Assembly: GCA_008360955.1 (NCBI GenBank)
Contig: LUCM01007958.1
Location: 1-64,000, forward strand
DNA from: Fasciolopsis buskii
Taxonomy: Eukaryota > Platyhelminthes > Trematoda > Plagiorchiida > Fasciolidae
Direction: 5' to 3'
DNA: 64,000 bases
The notes below the pieces were generated by a model. The model had not been told where the DNA came from and ran no database searches. It saw nothing but the letters and a program-made list of their open reading frames with translations. Positions 49,715-61,609 of this stretch are shown here, in pieces. Position 1 is the stretch's first letter. Each line of letters begins with the position of its first letter. A program made the position numbers and the translations under genes.

Positions 49715-52700
49715 GTGAGTAACGGATTTAGATGTTTGCTTACAAGGAACAAACAAATGATTGTTTTTACAATTTAATTGTTTTCTCCTTGTTTCTCCAA
49801 CTTCTCATAAGGCGACTACTGAACACAACTAACTATAGCTATTTGTCCTTCTACTAAAAATTAAAAAGACAATCTCTCCAAATTCATTAGCTGTCAGTGA
49901 AGACAATAGAGCGCTATAGCTGATCTAAACGTTCAGAAAATAAAACCACTAGGCGTATATGTATTTTTTGTGCCTTTAAAATGGTATCTGAATTGAAAAA
50001 TGTTTTGATGGATTAAAGCGTGCGATGTTTTCGAGCGACGTTGCCTATTTGTGAATATTTTTTCATCAACCTCGTTATAATGCATAAAAAGCGCTCTAGA
50101 ACAATTGATTTTGATGCGCGGTTGGCGGCGAGAAGTGCGTCACGTTTCGTTCTGCCAAACATTTGGTGGAGGAATGTTCGTTATCGGACGTGTGTGGCAA
50201 GATCATCAGATTAACAGAAGAAAAGTGCATCACGCGACAGGAAATCAATAGATTGTACAGTCTTCACATATTCGCATTTCGTTCCGAGTTAATCAATAAG
50301 AAGGCAAAGTCACGCAGTCTATCGTTAGTTGCAGAAGGGATACATGGAAAAAGTTGAAGGGAAGGCGAGAATCAGCCCTAAGGGTGGTTACTCGCATTAA
50401 TCGTGCCACCAACTAATTACCAACTTCACCGACGGTGTTGTCTGAATGACTGTGTTCAATTTACATTGCATCATTGACTTTATTTGACCATGGCGTGATA
50501 ACACTGCTATTACACGGCGCCCGAGGTCTCATCCAACGAATAAAAAGCGCGCTGCCAATAACTTTTAGAGTAAACCGCCTGCCGTGTTACAAAATGTTTA
50601 TATGGCTTTGAATAAACTTCGTCGGACGAGGCTCAGGTAACTGTAATATGAATTCATTTTAACCCCATTAAAGCTACTGTTCCAGCTTCGTATTTGAAAA
50701 ATTTCTGTCAAGTATCTCGAGGCATAAAGAACCAATATTCAGAAATCTTCGCGGTGTTTGATTAGTTATGTTTTGCTACAATGATGATGAGGCGGAAATG
50801 AAAGGAAGTAGACAAGTATGAGCGACGAATACTGCTTTTTAAAAAACAAAACAAACAGGAAAGTGGTACAAGATCTTAAAATTTATTGGAGTAAAAACAA
50901 GAAGCAAATTTGAAAAGTTAAGTCCATACACACTAGAAAAAACTGCGGCGGTGGTCTGGTTGATTGCGCTTTAGATATGTACTGGATGGTAACCAGGATA
51001 GATGAACAATGAACCACGGTGGCTTCAATAGCTGGATGAAGTGTTTTCGTGAACATAACGAAAGATCGTATAATCAAATGCTCATCGCTTGTCCAACTGA
51101 GGGGGCCCGACATTTGAGTGATACTGAGTGTTCACTTGAAACTTTGTGAATGGGGCGGAACTTTTTAATCGCAAACTGTAGGCCTTTTCGGATGTATAAC
51201 GAATCTGGAGCTTTACAGCACAAAGATTTTAACAATTACACCTGGGTGGCGAATGTGTATATTGTCTGCTACGCCATCTCCTTTAGACGGCAGGTTGACG
51301 TAGACGGATTTCTTACGGACACCTGTCTTCTGAGCCCTTTATTCACCGTGTCGCATTACCTAATCGATAAATCTTTTTTAGGGTAGCCGTTTTATGAGAA
51401 AATATTTCGCAAAATTTCTAGTTCAATAATTATGTTATCCATGCATTTATTTCGAGGTTTGCTACCCAGTAACCGAACTAGGTACCGTTTCCTGTTGACT
51501 GGAATAGAACTGTTGAAGCGTACTTAGTGAACACATGCTAAAGAGAGAGAACGTTTGCCGTTCGCGTGTGAAGTTGCTCTGAGATTTCGAGGTCAGGGAT
51601 CTAGGCAGGAACATTCATTCAGGATTTACTGTGGATAAATCATAAATATTGTGAATCCTGCAGACAATTTGCATGGACTTAGCGTGCACGATTGTGACCA
51701 GAGTTTAGGTAATGGAGCACAAAACTTTTGCATCAAAATATGCCAAGTTTGTGAGTATCAGTCATACCAAAGAATCTCCCATATGAGATTTTCTAAGGAG
51801 AATTAATTAGTGCACAAAAGAAATTCAGTTGAGGAGGTCGCTGTTCCCGAAGACATGGAAGATGAAGAAACCTAATTACAAACAATCCTGAAATGGTTTC
51901 GCTGAAAGAGCATCAAAATTTCGTATTCCGATATAAACTACATACCATAAGAACTATCGTTCTTATGGTGCGATACTGACATGAGGAACAGATATCAATG
52001 CGACATTGGTCATTTTGACATCGGAAGTGCAATTTTATTTTTTCCACATCACATTTCTTTACGCGTTCCGTCTTTCGGATCTTGACAACGCAGAAGAAAT
52101 AAAGAAGCACGACTTCGTATTGTTCATTAGAGATGTCTTGCTGTCCCAATCTTAAATGACGTGCAAATTAGTAGTTGCTGTCTTTAGCTTGCTTTTGACA
52201 ACTGTGATCCTCAGCTTTTTTGTTATCCATTTCAATAGGGTAGATTTGTTTTTGTATGTTTTTCAACGAAAAAATTTTCGGAACTGCCAGAAGACGGGCA
52301 TCGGCAACGAAGCAGAACAAACACATGGGCAGGAGACTGATTCCATGTGAACCGCAACTTGCGGATCCAATTGTCTAGCGACACTGAAACTCCCGCGTAC
52401 AGAAGTCCAGCGATTTGATCGGTGAAAACAACACTGAGTAAAGTTAGTAGCATGTGACACAGCATTACTTATTTGAAGTGAAGTAAATGTTTGTGAAGTA
52501 CACTTTGGTTCAACCTGCACGATCAATCATAAGCTTTTTTTCAAGAACGAAAAAAAACCAGCAGGTGTTTGTACAAAATCAGATGGTGCCATACTGAGGG
52601 TGAAAGTTGAAACGACAATAACGACACTTTAATTCAAAGTGATGACAGTCAAGTGCAAAACTGTACAAAGAGAAGTATGATTTATTTCAAGATCTCGTCA

Positions 52701-52739
52701 GTATTCCACATGTATATTGTCTCTTTTTTCCCCCTGCAG
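49715..52739 (+). other. Intron (3025 bp)
   Basis: Donor GTGAGT, acceptor CTCTTTTTTCCCCCTGCAG; phase 0. It separates the Leu and Gly of the PDZ carboxylate-binding loop. Short frames at 50020-50357 and 51150-51386 have no recognisable domain. One 11-bp hairpin is listed separately. Confidence 0.85.
51944..51969. repeat. Perfect 11-bp hairpin in an intron
   Basis: ACCATAAGAAC and GTTCTTATGGT are exact complements separated by TATC. It is within the first visible MAGUK intron. No function assigned. Confidence 0.75.
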
Positions 52740-52991
52740 GGAATCACAATAGTGCAACAGCCATACGTATCGGCTCATTATGGATTGGTTAAGGAGCTTG
52801 TGGTGAAAAGAATACTCACAGCTTCACGAATAGAACAGCAAGGTTTACTTCACGAAGGCGACGTTATCCGTGAAGCGAACGGAGTGCCTGTAGACAATCC
52901 TCAAGTCCTACAAAGGCTTCTGCACAACGCAACTGGAACGGTAACTTTGAAAATCATTCCCGGATACCAGTCTACACCGCTGACATCCCAG
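52740..52991 (+). CDS. MPP2/MPP6: MPP2/MPP6-like MAGUK, exon 2 seen: PDZ domain
   Basis: 84 codons, phase 0 at both ends (acceptor CCCCTGCAG, donor CAG|GTGTGT). It begins GITIVQQ, which completes the carboxylate-binding loop as DL-GIT (LGVTF in vertebrate MPP2/6). QQGLLHEGDVIREANG, the conserved PDZ centre, and LQRLLHNATGTVTLKIIPGY, the last helix and strand, follow. PDZ domains bind C-terminal tails of membrane proteins, anchoring them to the scaffold. The GLLHxGDxIxExNG and NxxGxVTLKIxPxY wording is closer to MPP2/MPP6 than to PALS1. Confidence 0.92.
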
Positions 52992-55116
52992 GTGTGTGTT
53001 GATTTCGTTCACTGAATGACAAGTGGACTTAACAGGCACAGTAAACTAGGCTAATAAACAAGCCTCGTTTTCTTGTTGTTGTTCGTCATTTTCCATGAGG
53101 GAAATAAGTAAATTTCATACTAAAACCATTTGAATCATTATCGAGCAAATAATTGGAAGCCTATCGTCATATATTGTCAGTTTATTAACATGAAAACCTG
53201 ATATTTCATTTATTTACGAAGAAGTACTACAACCTAAATAAAACGTGCTTAGAAGCACGCTCCCATTTAATGTTTGGACTTGTGTATACCTGATAACAAT
53301 TTAGATATTATTGATTTTTCGGCGTTTCCTTGCAAGCATATCGTTTTCTGTCATGGGATAGCTTAAAACGTCGAATCAGATGATCGGATGAGGTTAATGC
53401 AAAATCGATTTTTACGATTAATATCACCGGGATGACCATTGCGTATGACTGAATTCAATTGAATGAGTTTCTACGCTAAACCAAAATCATGAAAATACGT
53501 TTGAAAGGCAAGAAGTAAAAAGACACATTCCAATTATACAAAATCCCAATACACCCCTTTTTCTTACATAAATGTATTGAAGGTTTAAGCGAAACCTTCA
53601 AGACATGCGACATGGAACAAACAGAAAATATAGTCGAGTCTTATAAACGGGTTCATATCAGCTGATGTACTTTTAAATAAATGCTAGAAGGTAGTGAGTG
53701 GATCGTGAAGCGAGTGACACGTCGATCAGCAAGCAACAGTGAAATTTCTGGGATGAGCACTGTCAAGCGTAATTGATTTAGTTTTCCTGGTGGCCTGATT
53801 CTTGATACACGGACCGTGGCCCGTTGCCTCAGAACCACTGATGTAGGTGGAAATCAGCAAAGATGTGTGTGTTTCAGAAGGTCACGAATGGACGGATCTC
53901 GAAAACTTCCCATACCAGTTGCAGGTGAATGTGCATAGTTTGTAGGGTGTGAAATTTTAAATCGTACCCTTATTTACTGGAGGATTTAACTGACTTCTTT
54001 GTAGTCAGAAAGAGTTTCTGGTAGAAATTCGTTGGCCACACGACTGAATGTCTGAATTCGAGTGGACTGAGTGTACTGTGAGCTTTCGTGACCATCCGAT
54101 TTTTCCGTACGAGCGAAAAGGAGTAGTGAGCTTGACTCCCGGCGAATTAGACAATTCGATTTTTATTGATGACTGATGGCCTTATAAATAATACAACTTC
54201 CGAAGGTGTTTGATCGTCGCGGTGTTAGATGTCTATATTCGGTTTGAGCTCATCTGTAACTAGGTACTTCAAATAGCTTATAACAGTGTGCTGATTAGGA
54301 AAGAAACGTATTACTAAGCCTTGTGTTGTGTTAAGGCACATGACCGAAACTTAACACAACCTGTTATCCTAGGTCGATTACGAATACGCTTTTGTGTTAA
54401 ACCTTTTAGTTAAACTTTGGTGTTAAGATTAAACTTAAGCACGTAGTTTTTGACGCGTAATTTAGCAGCATTTAGGTAGTCGAAATTTGAGTTTTCCACA
54501 AATTGGTGTCGTCCTTCGCCTTGATTCCGAAGGCAAATTGTCTCTGCATATATTTGTACAAAATATAGATATGAATATCTATCCATATCAAACAATTTTT
54601 CCCCAACTCTTAAGCGAGAGCTTACGCCCGAACGTGTGCTTTGCAGTAATTAGCCCCTAGTGATAGAGTCTCGCTTTACCCGCGTCTACATGGTGAAAGC
54701 TTCGAAAATGGTTGATTTTCACTTGGGGTCCTGCAGATGAGACTCATTCCAGGTTGGAGAGTGAGCGATAGGAATCAAGATTGAATTCAGTGCTAGCATG
54801 CTGTGGGAATTCGCGAAAACCATCACATCACACGGGAAGAATTGGTTAAGGTGAAAAAGACAGAACACAAATCGGGCCAATATTTATTCAAGTTCTTATA
54901 ACTTCTCCTTCGTTTTATTGTCTTAGTAGAGGAATCCAGGTCAGTGCTTTTTAATTGACCTAAGCCGTTAACGAAGTCCTACATGTAGAGTAGTTTTAAC
55001 TGGCATACACTGTTTTTGAATATTGAAAATTCACCCTGGTTCGATCAGGTACACTCTTTGCTCGAAACTTTTAACGGGAAGACTTGGTTTTGAAATAATC
55101 CATTTCTACGTTACAG
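52992..55116 (+). other. Intron (2125 bp)
   Basis: Donor GTGTGT, acceptor TTCTACGTTACAG; phase 0. No other gene is recognised inside. It contains the hairpin at 54325-54360. Confidence 0.85.
54325..54360. repeat. Perfect 11-bp hairpin in an intron
   Basis: GTTGTGTTAAG and CTTAACACAAC are exact complements with a 14-bp loop. GTGTTAA words recur at about 54393 and 54421, so the area may be a small repeat element. Confidence 0.75.
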
Positions 55117-55248
55117 CTCTTCTTGCGAGCTTACTTCACCTACAATCCGAAAAACGACAATCTCATCCCATGCAAAGAAGCAGGATTGCCATTTGAAGCC
55201 GGATCAGTCTTACAGGTCTTGAAACAAGAAGATCCACACTGGTGGCAG
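55117..55248 (+). CDS. MPP2/MPP6: MPP2/MPP6-like MAGUK, exon 3 seen: SH3 domain, first part
   Basis: 44 codons, phase 0 at both ends (acceptor CGTTACAG, donor CAG|GTCAGT). It reads FLRAYFTYNPKNDNLIPCKE, then AGLPFEAGSVLQVLKQEDPH and WWQ. This is the MAGUK-type SH3, where an ALYDY-like strand leads to LIPCKEAGL and ends in the paired tryptophans. LIPCKEAGLxF is the same wording as in vertebrate MPP2/6. In MAGUKs the SH3 packs against the GUK domain rather than binding polyproline in the usual way. Confidence 0.93.
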
Positions 55249-55907
55249 GTCAGTTCAGTTGCGAGTCAGAAGTGTTGTCTACATGTTCTGAATTAATTGA
55301 CCAATTCTGAACACATTCAATGCTGATACAATCAGTAATTTTCTAACCAAACAACCCCCTGCTGCATCCCTAACAGAAATATCCGATTGGAAAATTATTT
55401 ACGTCTGATTTAGGCCTGTTGTGAGGAAAATCCCTCTCAAGTTTCATTGTCGTCTACCTATATTATTCCTTTCAGACTTTATTTCCTTTGTTTAAGTATC
55501 TCAAGAAACTGTTAACGGTGGAAACCAATGTTTAAAATTATGTCCTGACAGCAAATGGAAAAACTGGTAGAATAAGTGTTCCGCAGTAGATCTGAAGATA
55601 AGTAAGTTTTATCTGCTCCGAGTTTCCTGTTCCAACAACCATAGTATTGACAGTCGTCAAGTCAGAACAGCATTATTTTAGTTTACGGTATGAAGATGTT
55701 ATGCTGTGTTGTTGGGACTAACTGCAATAAAACCATGCTCAGGTTACCCTGGCTAAGGTGTGCATTGCTTCCATGTGGTTCCGTGAGACGCATTGGATAC
55801 AGCCTTGAGATCAAGTAGGCCCTTGAATTGCGTCCCTTTTTCGAATGGCGTTCCGCATCATTAAAGATGTCATCCGTTTGCACCATTTTGTTACATGTGC
55901 GCAACAG
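55249..55907 (+). other. Intron (659 bp)
   Basis: Donor GTCAGT, acceptor ATGTGCGCAACAG; phase 0. Its last 63 bp are open in the same frame as the next exon, but the match to the protein family begins only after the AG. Confidence 0.85.
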
Positions 55908-56060
55908 GCCCGACACTATGGGCATCAACAACGAGCGGGGCTCATTCCGTCTGTAGTTTTACAGGAACGACGCAGGGCTTTCATTCAAAGTGCTCCACAC
56001 CCAGAAGAATTCGCTTACAAATTGGTTGCATGCGGACTCGCCAGGCGAAGACGAAAGAAG
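55908..56060 (+). CDS. MPP2/MPP6: MPP2/MPP6-like MAGUK, exon 4 seen: end of SH3 and basic hook
   Basis: 51 codons, phase 0 (acceptor GCGCAACAG, donor AAG|GTAAGC). It reads ARHYGHQQRAGLIPSVVLQE, closing the SH3 (family pattern: AxHxxxxxAGLIPSxxLEE), then RRRAFIQ and a hook that ends CGLARRRRKK. The hook of p55-type MAGUKs is a basic segment that binds FERM proteins of the 4.1 group in other animals. The basic cluster is kept here even though the residues around it differ. The hook is shorter in this exon than in vertebrates and continues into the next exon. Confidence 0.9.
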
Positions 56061-56787
56061 GTAAGCTTTGAACTCAAACGAATTCCGTACTGAAAAGCGT
56101 TCATCAGTTAAATATGTGCACTTGAGAAGGAATTCTGCAAATAGATGACGCCTAATTTCGATTTCCACCATAGTTAGTATTGAACTTCTGAATATTAGTG
56201 AATTACCCGATTAAGCAAGCCGATATTCCATGAAGTACAATTTATAAACTGGAACTCCCAGCACAGGTTAACCAAACTTGCAACAAAGAATGAAATACAC
56301 AAGCACAAACTTATTTAACTAACCGAACAAGATCAAACAGTGAATCATCTAGCGCTGAAGCGGCTGTTTGTATGGACGGTTGAAAACTAAACTGCTTAGG
56401 GAATGAAGGCTTGTGTGGTTGGACCTTTAAGGACTAACTTATACTCTTAATATGCATGTTTGGTTCGGACCTAGATGTCAGTATCTTTGGTCTAGTCAAT
56501 AAAACTTGGTTCAAATAGTAACGCATTCGGTTTGTCAAGCACTAGATTTGGTTTTTGAAACTACTCTGTTAGTTACTCTGGACGGTTAGCTTATCTCCAG
56601 AAATCACAGACTGACAAGTAAAATTTATTGTACGAAGCTTTTAGATACTAATTCTTTGGGTAACAGTTAGTTTTAAATTTTAGGACTTTGGCCGTTCAGT
56701 AATTGACAAGCTTTCCTGTCGCTATCAACAGCACGAAAACTAGACTACACATTCAGAATATTGACACTGTAATCAATAAAATTTCAG
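56061..56787 (+). other. Intron (727 bp)
   Basis: Donor GTAAGC, acceptor AATAAAATTTCAG; phase 0. No other feature recognised. Confidence 0.85.
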
Positions 56788-56983
56788 ATTGTTGTGCCTT
56801 TCAGAGCACGTGATGCTGAGGAGTACGAGAACAAAGACCTGGTTTTGTACGAAGAGGTGGCTTTGATTTCCGGATTTCAACGTCCAGTGATCTGTCTTAT
56901 CGGTGCCGATGGGGTTGGTCGTCGTTCTTTGCGTCGAATGCTAGTCCGTTCCAATCCAGAACGGTACGCCCTGCCGGTTCTAC
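56788..56983 (+). CDS. MPP2/MPP6: MPP2/MPP6-like MAGUK, exon 5 seen: start of GUK domain
   Basis: 65 codons plus one base (acceptor ATTTCAG, donor CTAC|GTGAGT), the only junction not in phase 0. It starts IVVPFRARDAEEYENKDLVL, then YEEVALISGFQRPVICLIGA and DGVGRRSLRRMLVRSNPERY. YEEVAxxxxFxRxxxxLIGAxGVGRRSL is diagnostic for MPP2/MPP6. The P-loop position reads GADGVGRRS, so the catalytic lysine of real guanylate kinases is replaced, as is usual in this group; the domain binds proteins, not ATP. Confidence 0.94.
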
Positions 56984-58960
56984 GTGAGTCAGTGTTACAT
57001 TGTAGATATGATCGAGCAGTCTCTACTGATTCAAATAAATTAGGCATGACTTTATCATAGCCATGGAGTATAATCTTTTTACATCTGATCCAGAAATGGA
57101 TTCATTGTTTTGCCAACTCCCTACGAACTTTTGCAAGAGTTAGTTGCTGATTCCATGAGCGTCACACGGACCTTTCGGACTAAGTTAGGGTTGTCTCTTC
57201 AGCTGTTCTGATTGAAAAGCAATGGGTTTGTGAGTTCGGTTCTAATGGCCTCATTCCAAACTAAGACATCTAAACTCGGAATATTGTCTCCTTCTCTCTT
57301 CCCGTTTGCCAAAGTGGCTTATCGGCTATTCAACCGACTAGTCATCAAGTCCATGTCAGTTTTGTCCTCAACATTTCAATGGCATGCTAGTCTTTGCAAA
57401 TGAAATTTCACGCACAAAATCATGCCTGCACATGTGCCAGTGTGCATGCACAGAGATGTATGAATGTGCAAGTACTCGAAGCTGTAATAATCTTAACCGA
57501 TCACATTCTAGCACAACATTTTCAAGGAAATTCACTAAGCGAGCAAGTACAACTGCAACATTCACTTCTTGACCCCTTGGAAAAACTCCACGCCTTTTTG
57601 ATTTCATCTTCATCGAAATCCGACAAAGAGATAAGATATTAATTGCCTGGTATAACTTATTCTAAACCAATTTTCACGAATTCTGCTGAATTCAGCCGTG
57701 CCAAATTTACCGTGACCACCGAATGAGGTATTTGTTTTGGAAATTTCGGAGTTCGGGAAACTCACGCGATTAAATTTACGGTGTATTTTCTTTTCTCACA
57801 TGTGCATTTGTCTCATGATCATGTCTGTTGTTCGTTTAAATTAACGTGAAACGATACGAATCATTGCCCGCATCTTTTATTTTAAACACATTACTTGTAC
57901 AACCTGGTCGGATTACTTCGTGTTTTTAATTGAACTGGTTACGCTAGTTGTTTATCACAACCCAGCAACTATCTACTGGGCACTCAACTGATGGGCATCC
58001 GTTTGCGGGAACATTTTTCCAGAAAGACGAATTTATGGTCCTTGGATCACTTAGAATTTTCTTGACTTAGCTGTTTAAGATTGAAGTCATCAAGCTAATT
58101 ACAAATCAGATGACATCTGGGTAGAGTTTGAGCCTAAGCTTTAGTTTTATTGAGCCGAGCGGTAATGATTACTACGACTACTTAATGGTCATGCAATAGT
58201 TCTAAGATCCTTGGAGAAAGGTGCTTTTGTAATCCAAAAATTTGATACCTACATTACTGTACTGTAAACGGATATGAAATTAAAGGCTAGCTAGTACTTT
58301 TGAGGATGAAAACGTGTAATTTATTCCGTATAGTGAACGGTGCATGATGATGCCAGGGCGACTGATTCGTGACAGGTAGACAATCACTTTACACTTTTAT
58401 TCTAGTCATCTTGCTTAGAGATGAATTTGGGTTACACGTTCTGTAAATGTGCGAATATTGTGCCTTAGCTTCGAGTAACCTAGTGAATTTGTAGGACTTG
58501 ACAGTGTTCTAATCTATATGAGCACCTGAATGCAACGACGTCAATTATAAAAACAGAACAGCAGATAGTGCCCCCGAATTTTTTAAATTACTACTGAACT
58601 CGAAAATGAATTACGAAGATATGCCATTAATTCTATTTTGATCACCCATGGTGTAGTGAACCGCGATTTTTTCCTGTTTCTGCTTCTATAGGACCGAATA
58701 CGTAATCGACCAGTAAGAAAATAAATGGGTGGCCATGACACGTGACTACTCGTCGCTTCGGGCCTGAGTGTCTAGCTAACGCATCTCGTTTATGTAATCC
58801 AATGTTTTCTCGTGTTGTTATCTCTTGCCTTCGTGAATGCAAGATTTATGCTTGATGTGAACGCTATTAATCGTAATTTGGTTAACCGTTTGTTCTTATA
58901 ATCATTTTTTAGTAAAATATCGACAAATGGAAACACAATGATCGACAATTTTTGTTTCAG
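56984..58960 (+). other. Intron (1977 bp)
   Basis: Donor GTGAGT, acceptor TTTTTGTTTCAG; phase 1. Frames at 57212-57642 on both strands were inspected and have no recognisable domain. Confidence 0.85.
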
Positions 58961-59064
58961 ACACAACCAAAGAACCCGATCCCGACGAAGAGGACGAGAC
59001 GGAATTTTTAGTCGATACACATGCGAATATGGAGAACGATGACTTGCACAATAAATACCTTGAG
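58961..59064 (+). CDS. MPP2/MPP6: MPP2/MPP6-like MAGUK, exon 6 seen: acidic GMP-binding segment of GUK
   Basis: 104 bases that restore phase 0 (acceptor TTTGTTTCAG, donor GAG|GTACGA). With the base carried from the previous exon it reads HTTKEPDPDEEDETEFLVDT, then HANMENDDLHNKYLE. It aligns to the region that is TSRxPRxxExxGxxYxFVSR in vertebrate MPP2/6 by position, by the leading T-T and by the closing KYLE. The two arginines of that pattern are replaced by Lys and Asp, and the segment is strongly acidic. Frame, splice sites and length all fit, so I regard it as the real exon despite low similarity. Confidence 0.8.
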
Positions 59065-61381
59065 GTACGATGAATACAGCTGTAGTCCGATCAATGAAAA
59101 AATTATTTACTCTGCCGAGGGTATTTAATCACTTCCTTCCTCAACTGGCTTCTTCTCTCTGTTTTGATATGGTCTTGTGTTCACGCATATGGCTTGCAAG
59201 TGAGAGTTAATTCATAAACGAACGAAAAATTGTCCTGGTCGATATGACTGTGAGCCATCATTGCAGTCATTGTTTGCAAACCGCTAACTTTAATGGTACG
59301 ATACAACTCAAATGCTCATTGAGCTGTCTTTTTACTCCGAAAATATGGTAAGCAACGATTGACTTGTTAGGTCAACGATTTCGTGACCCGTTTGATCGAT
59401 TCAGCAAATGAATAAGACCACTGTATGCAAACCTGTAATTGCTCCGTCCTGTGAATCAACTGGTTACGACGACTGTATTTCTGCGATGTTTTATTCTATT
59501 CTAGGATGCTCAGTGATTCACCAGCTATCTATCAGTGACATTGATTTGAATTGGGCCGTGTTTCCGGTGGCATGGTAATAGATAATAATGCCTTAACCAT
59601 TGTGGCTAAAACTTAAAATTGCCAAACTTTTGCACTAATTTAAATTTTAGTTCAAAATGTGAGCACTATTCATCCCGTAAGGTGAAATAACAACACGGAT
59701 GCTCATTGGCACGCTATAAATTGAAACACTGGTGTCAGCCCGGACTTGAGTGATGCTGTGGAAGTCTCTTATTGATCACACAGAATGATCCGTTTCTTCG
59801 AATACGATAACAGTTGTTGAATTACTAAAAACAAAAAAGAAATGACCGTTGGTAAGATCAGGTTTACTGGTTATTTGCTGCTGCCTTAGAGAGAAACAAG
59901 ATGATAGAATTTCAGCCATTAGAAATACGACTACGCCAAATAATACCAGGTGCCTTAGAGGTATACACTGTTTATGCGTTTGAAATACGATAAGTAAAAC
60001 TGTCGAGATTCATAGAAAGCCTACACTTAAATTACCCAGAAATTCCACAGAGAAGACTATACGTTTTAACAAGTCATAAGGCGCCGAAACTGTTAGCATG
60101 ATGAGATCCAATACACTATTAGCAAAATCTAAATTCATCGCTTCAGGATGTTAAAACGTCGTATCCTCTTTATCCAGTTCATCAAGAAAAAAGAAAGATC
60201 GACGCTGCAAGACATTAACAATTCGCATTATCTTGTTGACCACATACGTAAAACAACTTAACATTTTCATGCCATTCGTAGGAAAAAAGTAACCCGATAT
60301 GCGGATATTTTTAGGGAACAGGAAAGTCCGGAAAATTCCAGTCACGTAATCGATGTCAACTCCACCGAAGATGATTTGATTTCGTCGACATCTCGTGCAA
60401 CCTCATAAGTAGAATAAATGATCTCATCGGGAAAATGTTAGCGTCTCGCACCATCTGTCCGGACTATGTTTATCGGCCAAAATATCGTTTGTAGACGAAA
60501 GATAGAATGAACTTGGAAACAACGTCGATAGTTTCTGAAAGCGAGAAGTTAATGGAAGTGCGCATACTTGTACCCCGTTGAAAATGTGACATATCTTCTG
60601 GATATACTTTGGATCTTATTCTACACCTGACTGCTTTCAAACGTTTGCCGTTTAAGCCGGGTAAACGTTTCTATACCTAATGCATTAGGGGATATTGTTC
60701 GATTGATCAAGAGATTTCTGTCCTGTCATGAACTTTACTCGTTAGTCCGACATTTATGATGCACAAACTGAACTCTTGGTCATCAGAAATTCCTAATGGG
60801 ATGATGAGACAAGAAAGAATAACTTTGACGCAGATTTGCAGATCGGATTGGGTGCATATAATTATCCAAACTCTTTGGAAATGTTATGCTGTGAAAGCAC
60901 GGTTGGTCGCAATGCCCCGTGGGTACAGTTCGCTGAGATGCTGATCGCCAGGACGACGTACTCTCTGTAATTAGTGAGTTGACAATGTTCCAAAGCAACA
61001 AAGTCCAGTTGGTTTTTTCACATGAGGCCCACTGTAGTGTGAGCAAAAACAGTGGAACTGTTTATGAGGGTTTGTCCAGTTGAGAAGTACATGTGATAAG
61101 TAATGCTGTGCAAAGTTTACAACACAGGTCCTTATCTAAAGAATTGTTTTTTTGGTCGGTAAAGCGATTGGCGGTGCCAGCAATCGCTCGTTTTACCTAG
61201 AAGTTCGGGTACAAAACAACCTGCCGCCGTTAAACACGACTACTTCGTCGATTACCCGGCATCGCAATACCCCCTTACTATCTTTCCCTTTTCAAATACC
61301 AAATCTGAATTTTGGCATATGCCACTTATTACTCTGATCCACTGATGTGATTTGCATTTCCTTGTGCTTTGTTTTTGTCAG
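59065..61381 (+). other. Intron (2317 bp)
   Basis: Donor GTACGA (weaker than the others), acceptor TGCTTTGTTTTTGTCAG; phase 0. On the minus strand from about 60345 to 59770 a long frame is broken by only two stops, but I recognise no protein in it. Confidence 0.82.
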
Positions 61382-61609
61382 TTTGGAGAGTATGAAGGGC
61401 ACTACTATGGTACGAAATTGGACAGCATTCGACAGGTAGTTGCTTCCGGCCGCACATGCCTGCTCACATGTAACGTTCAGGCTGTCCCAAAAATCCGAAA
61501 TTCTGAATTCATGCCATTTGTGGTATTTCTGGCTGCGCCATCTGTAAGTTGTATGAAAGCTATGTACGAATACGGGATGAGCATGCGATTCACCGACAAA
61601 TGGAAAAGG
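61382..61609 (+). CDS. MPP2/MPP6: MPP2/MPP6-like MAGUK, exon 7 seen: middle of GUK domain
   Basis: 76 codons, phase 0 (acceptor TTTTGTCAG, donor AGG|GTAAGC). It reads FGEYEGHYYGTKLDSIRQVV, then ASGRTCLLTCNVQAVPKIRN and SEFMPFVVFLAAPSV. GEYEGxxYGTKxDSI and the VQAVKxxRxxEFMPxVVFxAAP pattern are the closest match to MPP6 of all exons. A second good donor, GTAAGT at about 61551, lies inside and could give a shorter product, but the family match continues past it (MKAMYE). The last part of GUK, including the HYFD and EPQWVP segments, was not found before the right edge. Confidence 0.92.

Noticed and set aside
59770..60345. Long minus-strand frame with only two stops inside a MAGUK intron
   Set aside because: The residues are mostly Leu, Phe, Val and Ile from AT-rich DNA and match no retroelement or protein block I know.
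49169..61609. Identification of the MAGUK as PALS1/MPP5 (Stardust)
   Set aside because: GLLHxGDxIxExNG, LIPCKEAGL, GAxGVGRRSL and EFMPxVVFxAAP follow MPP2/MPP6 wording rather than the PALS1 versions.
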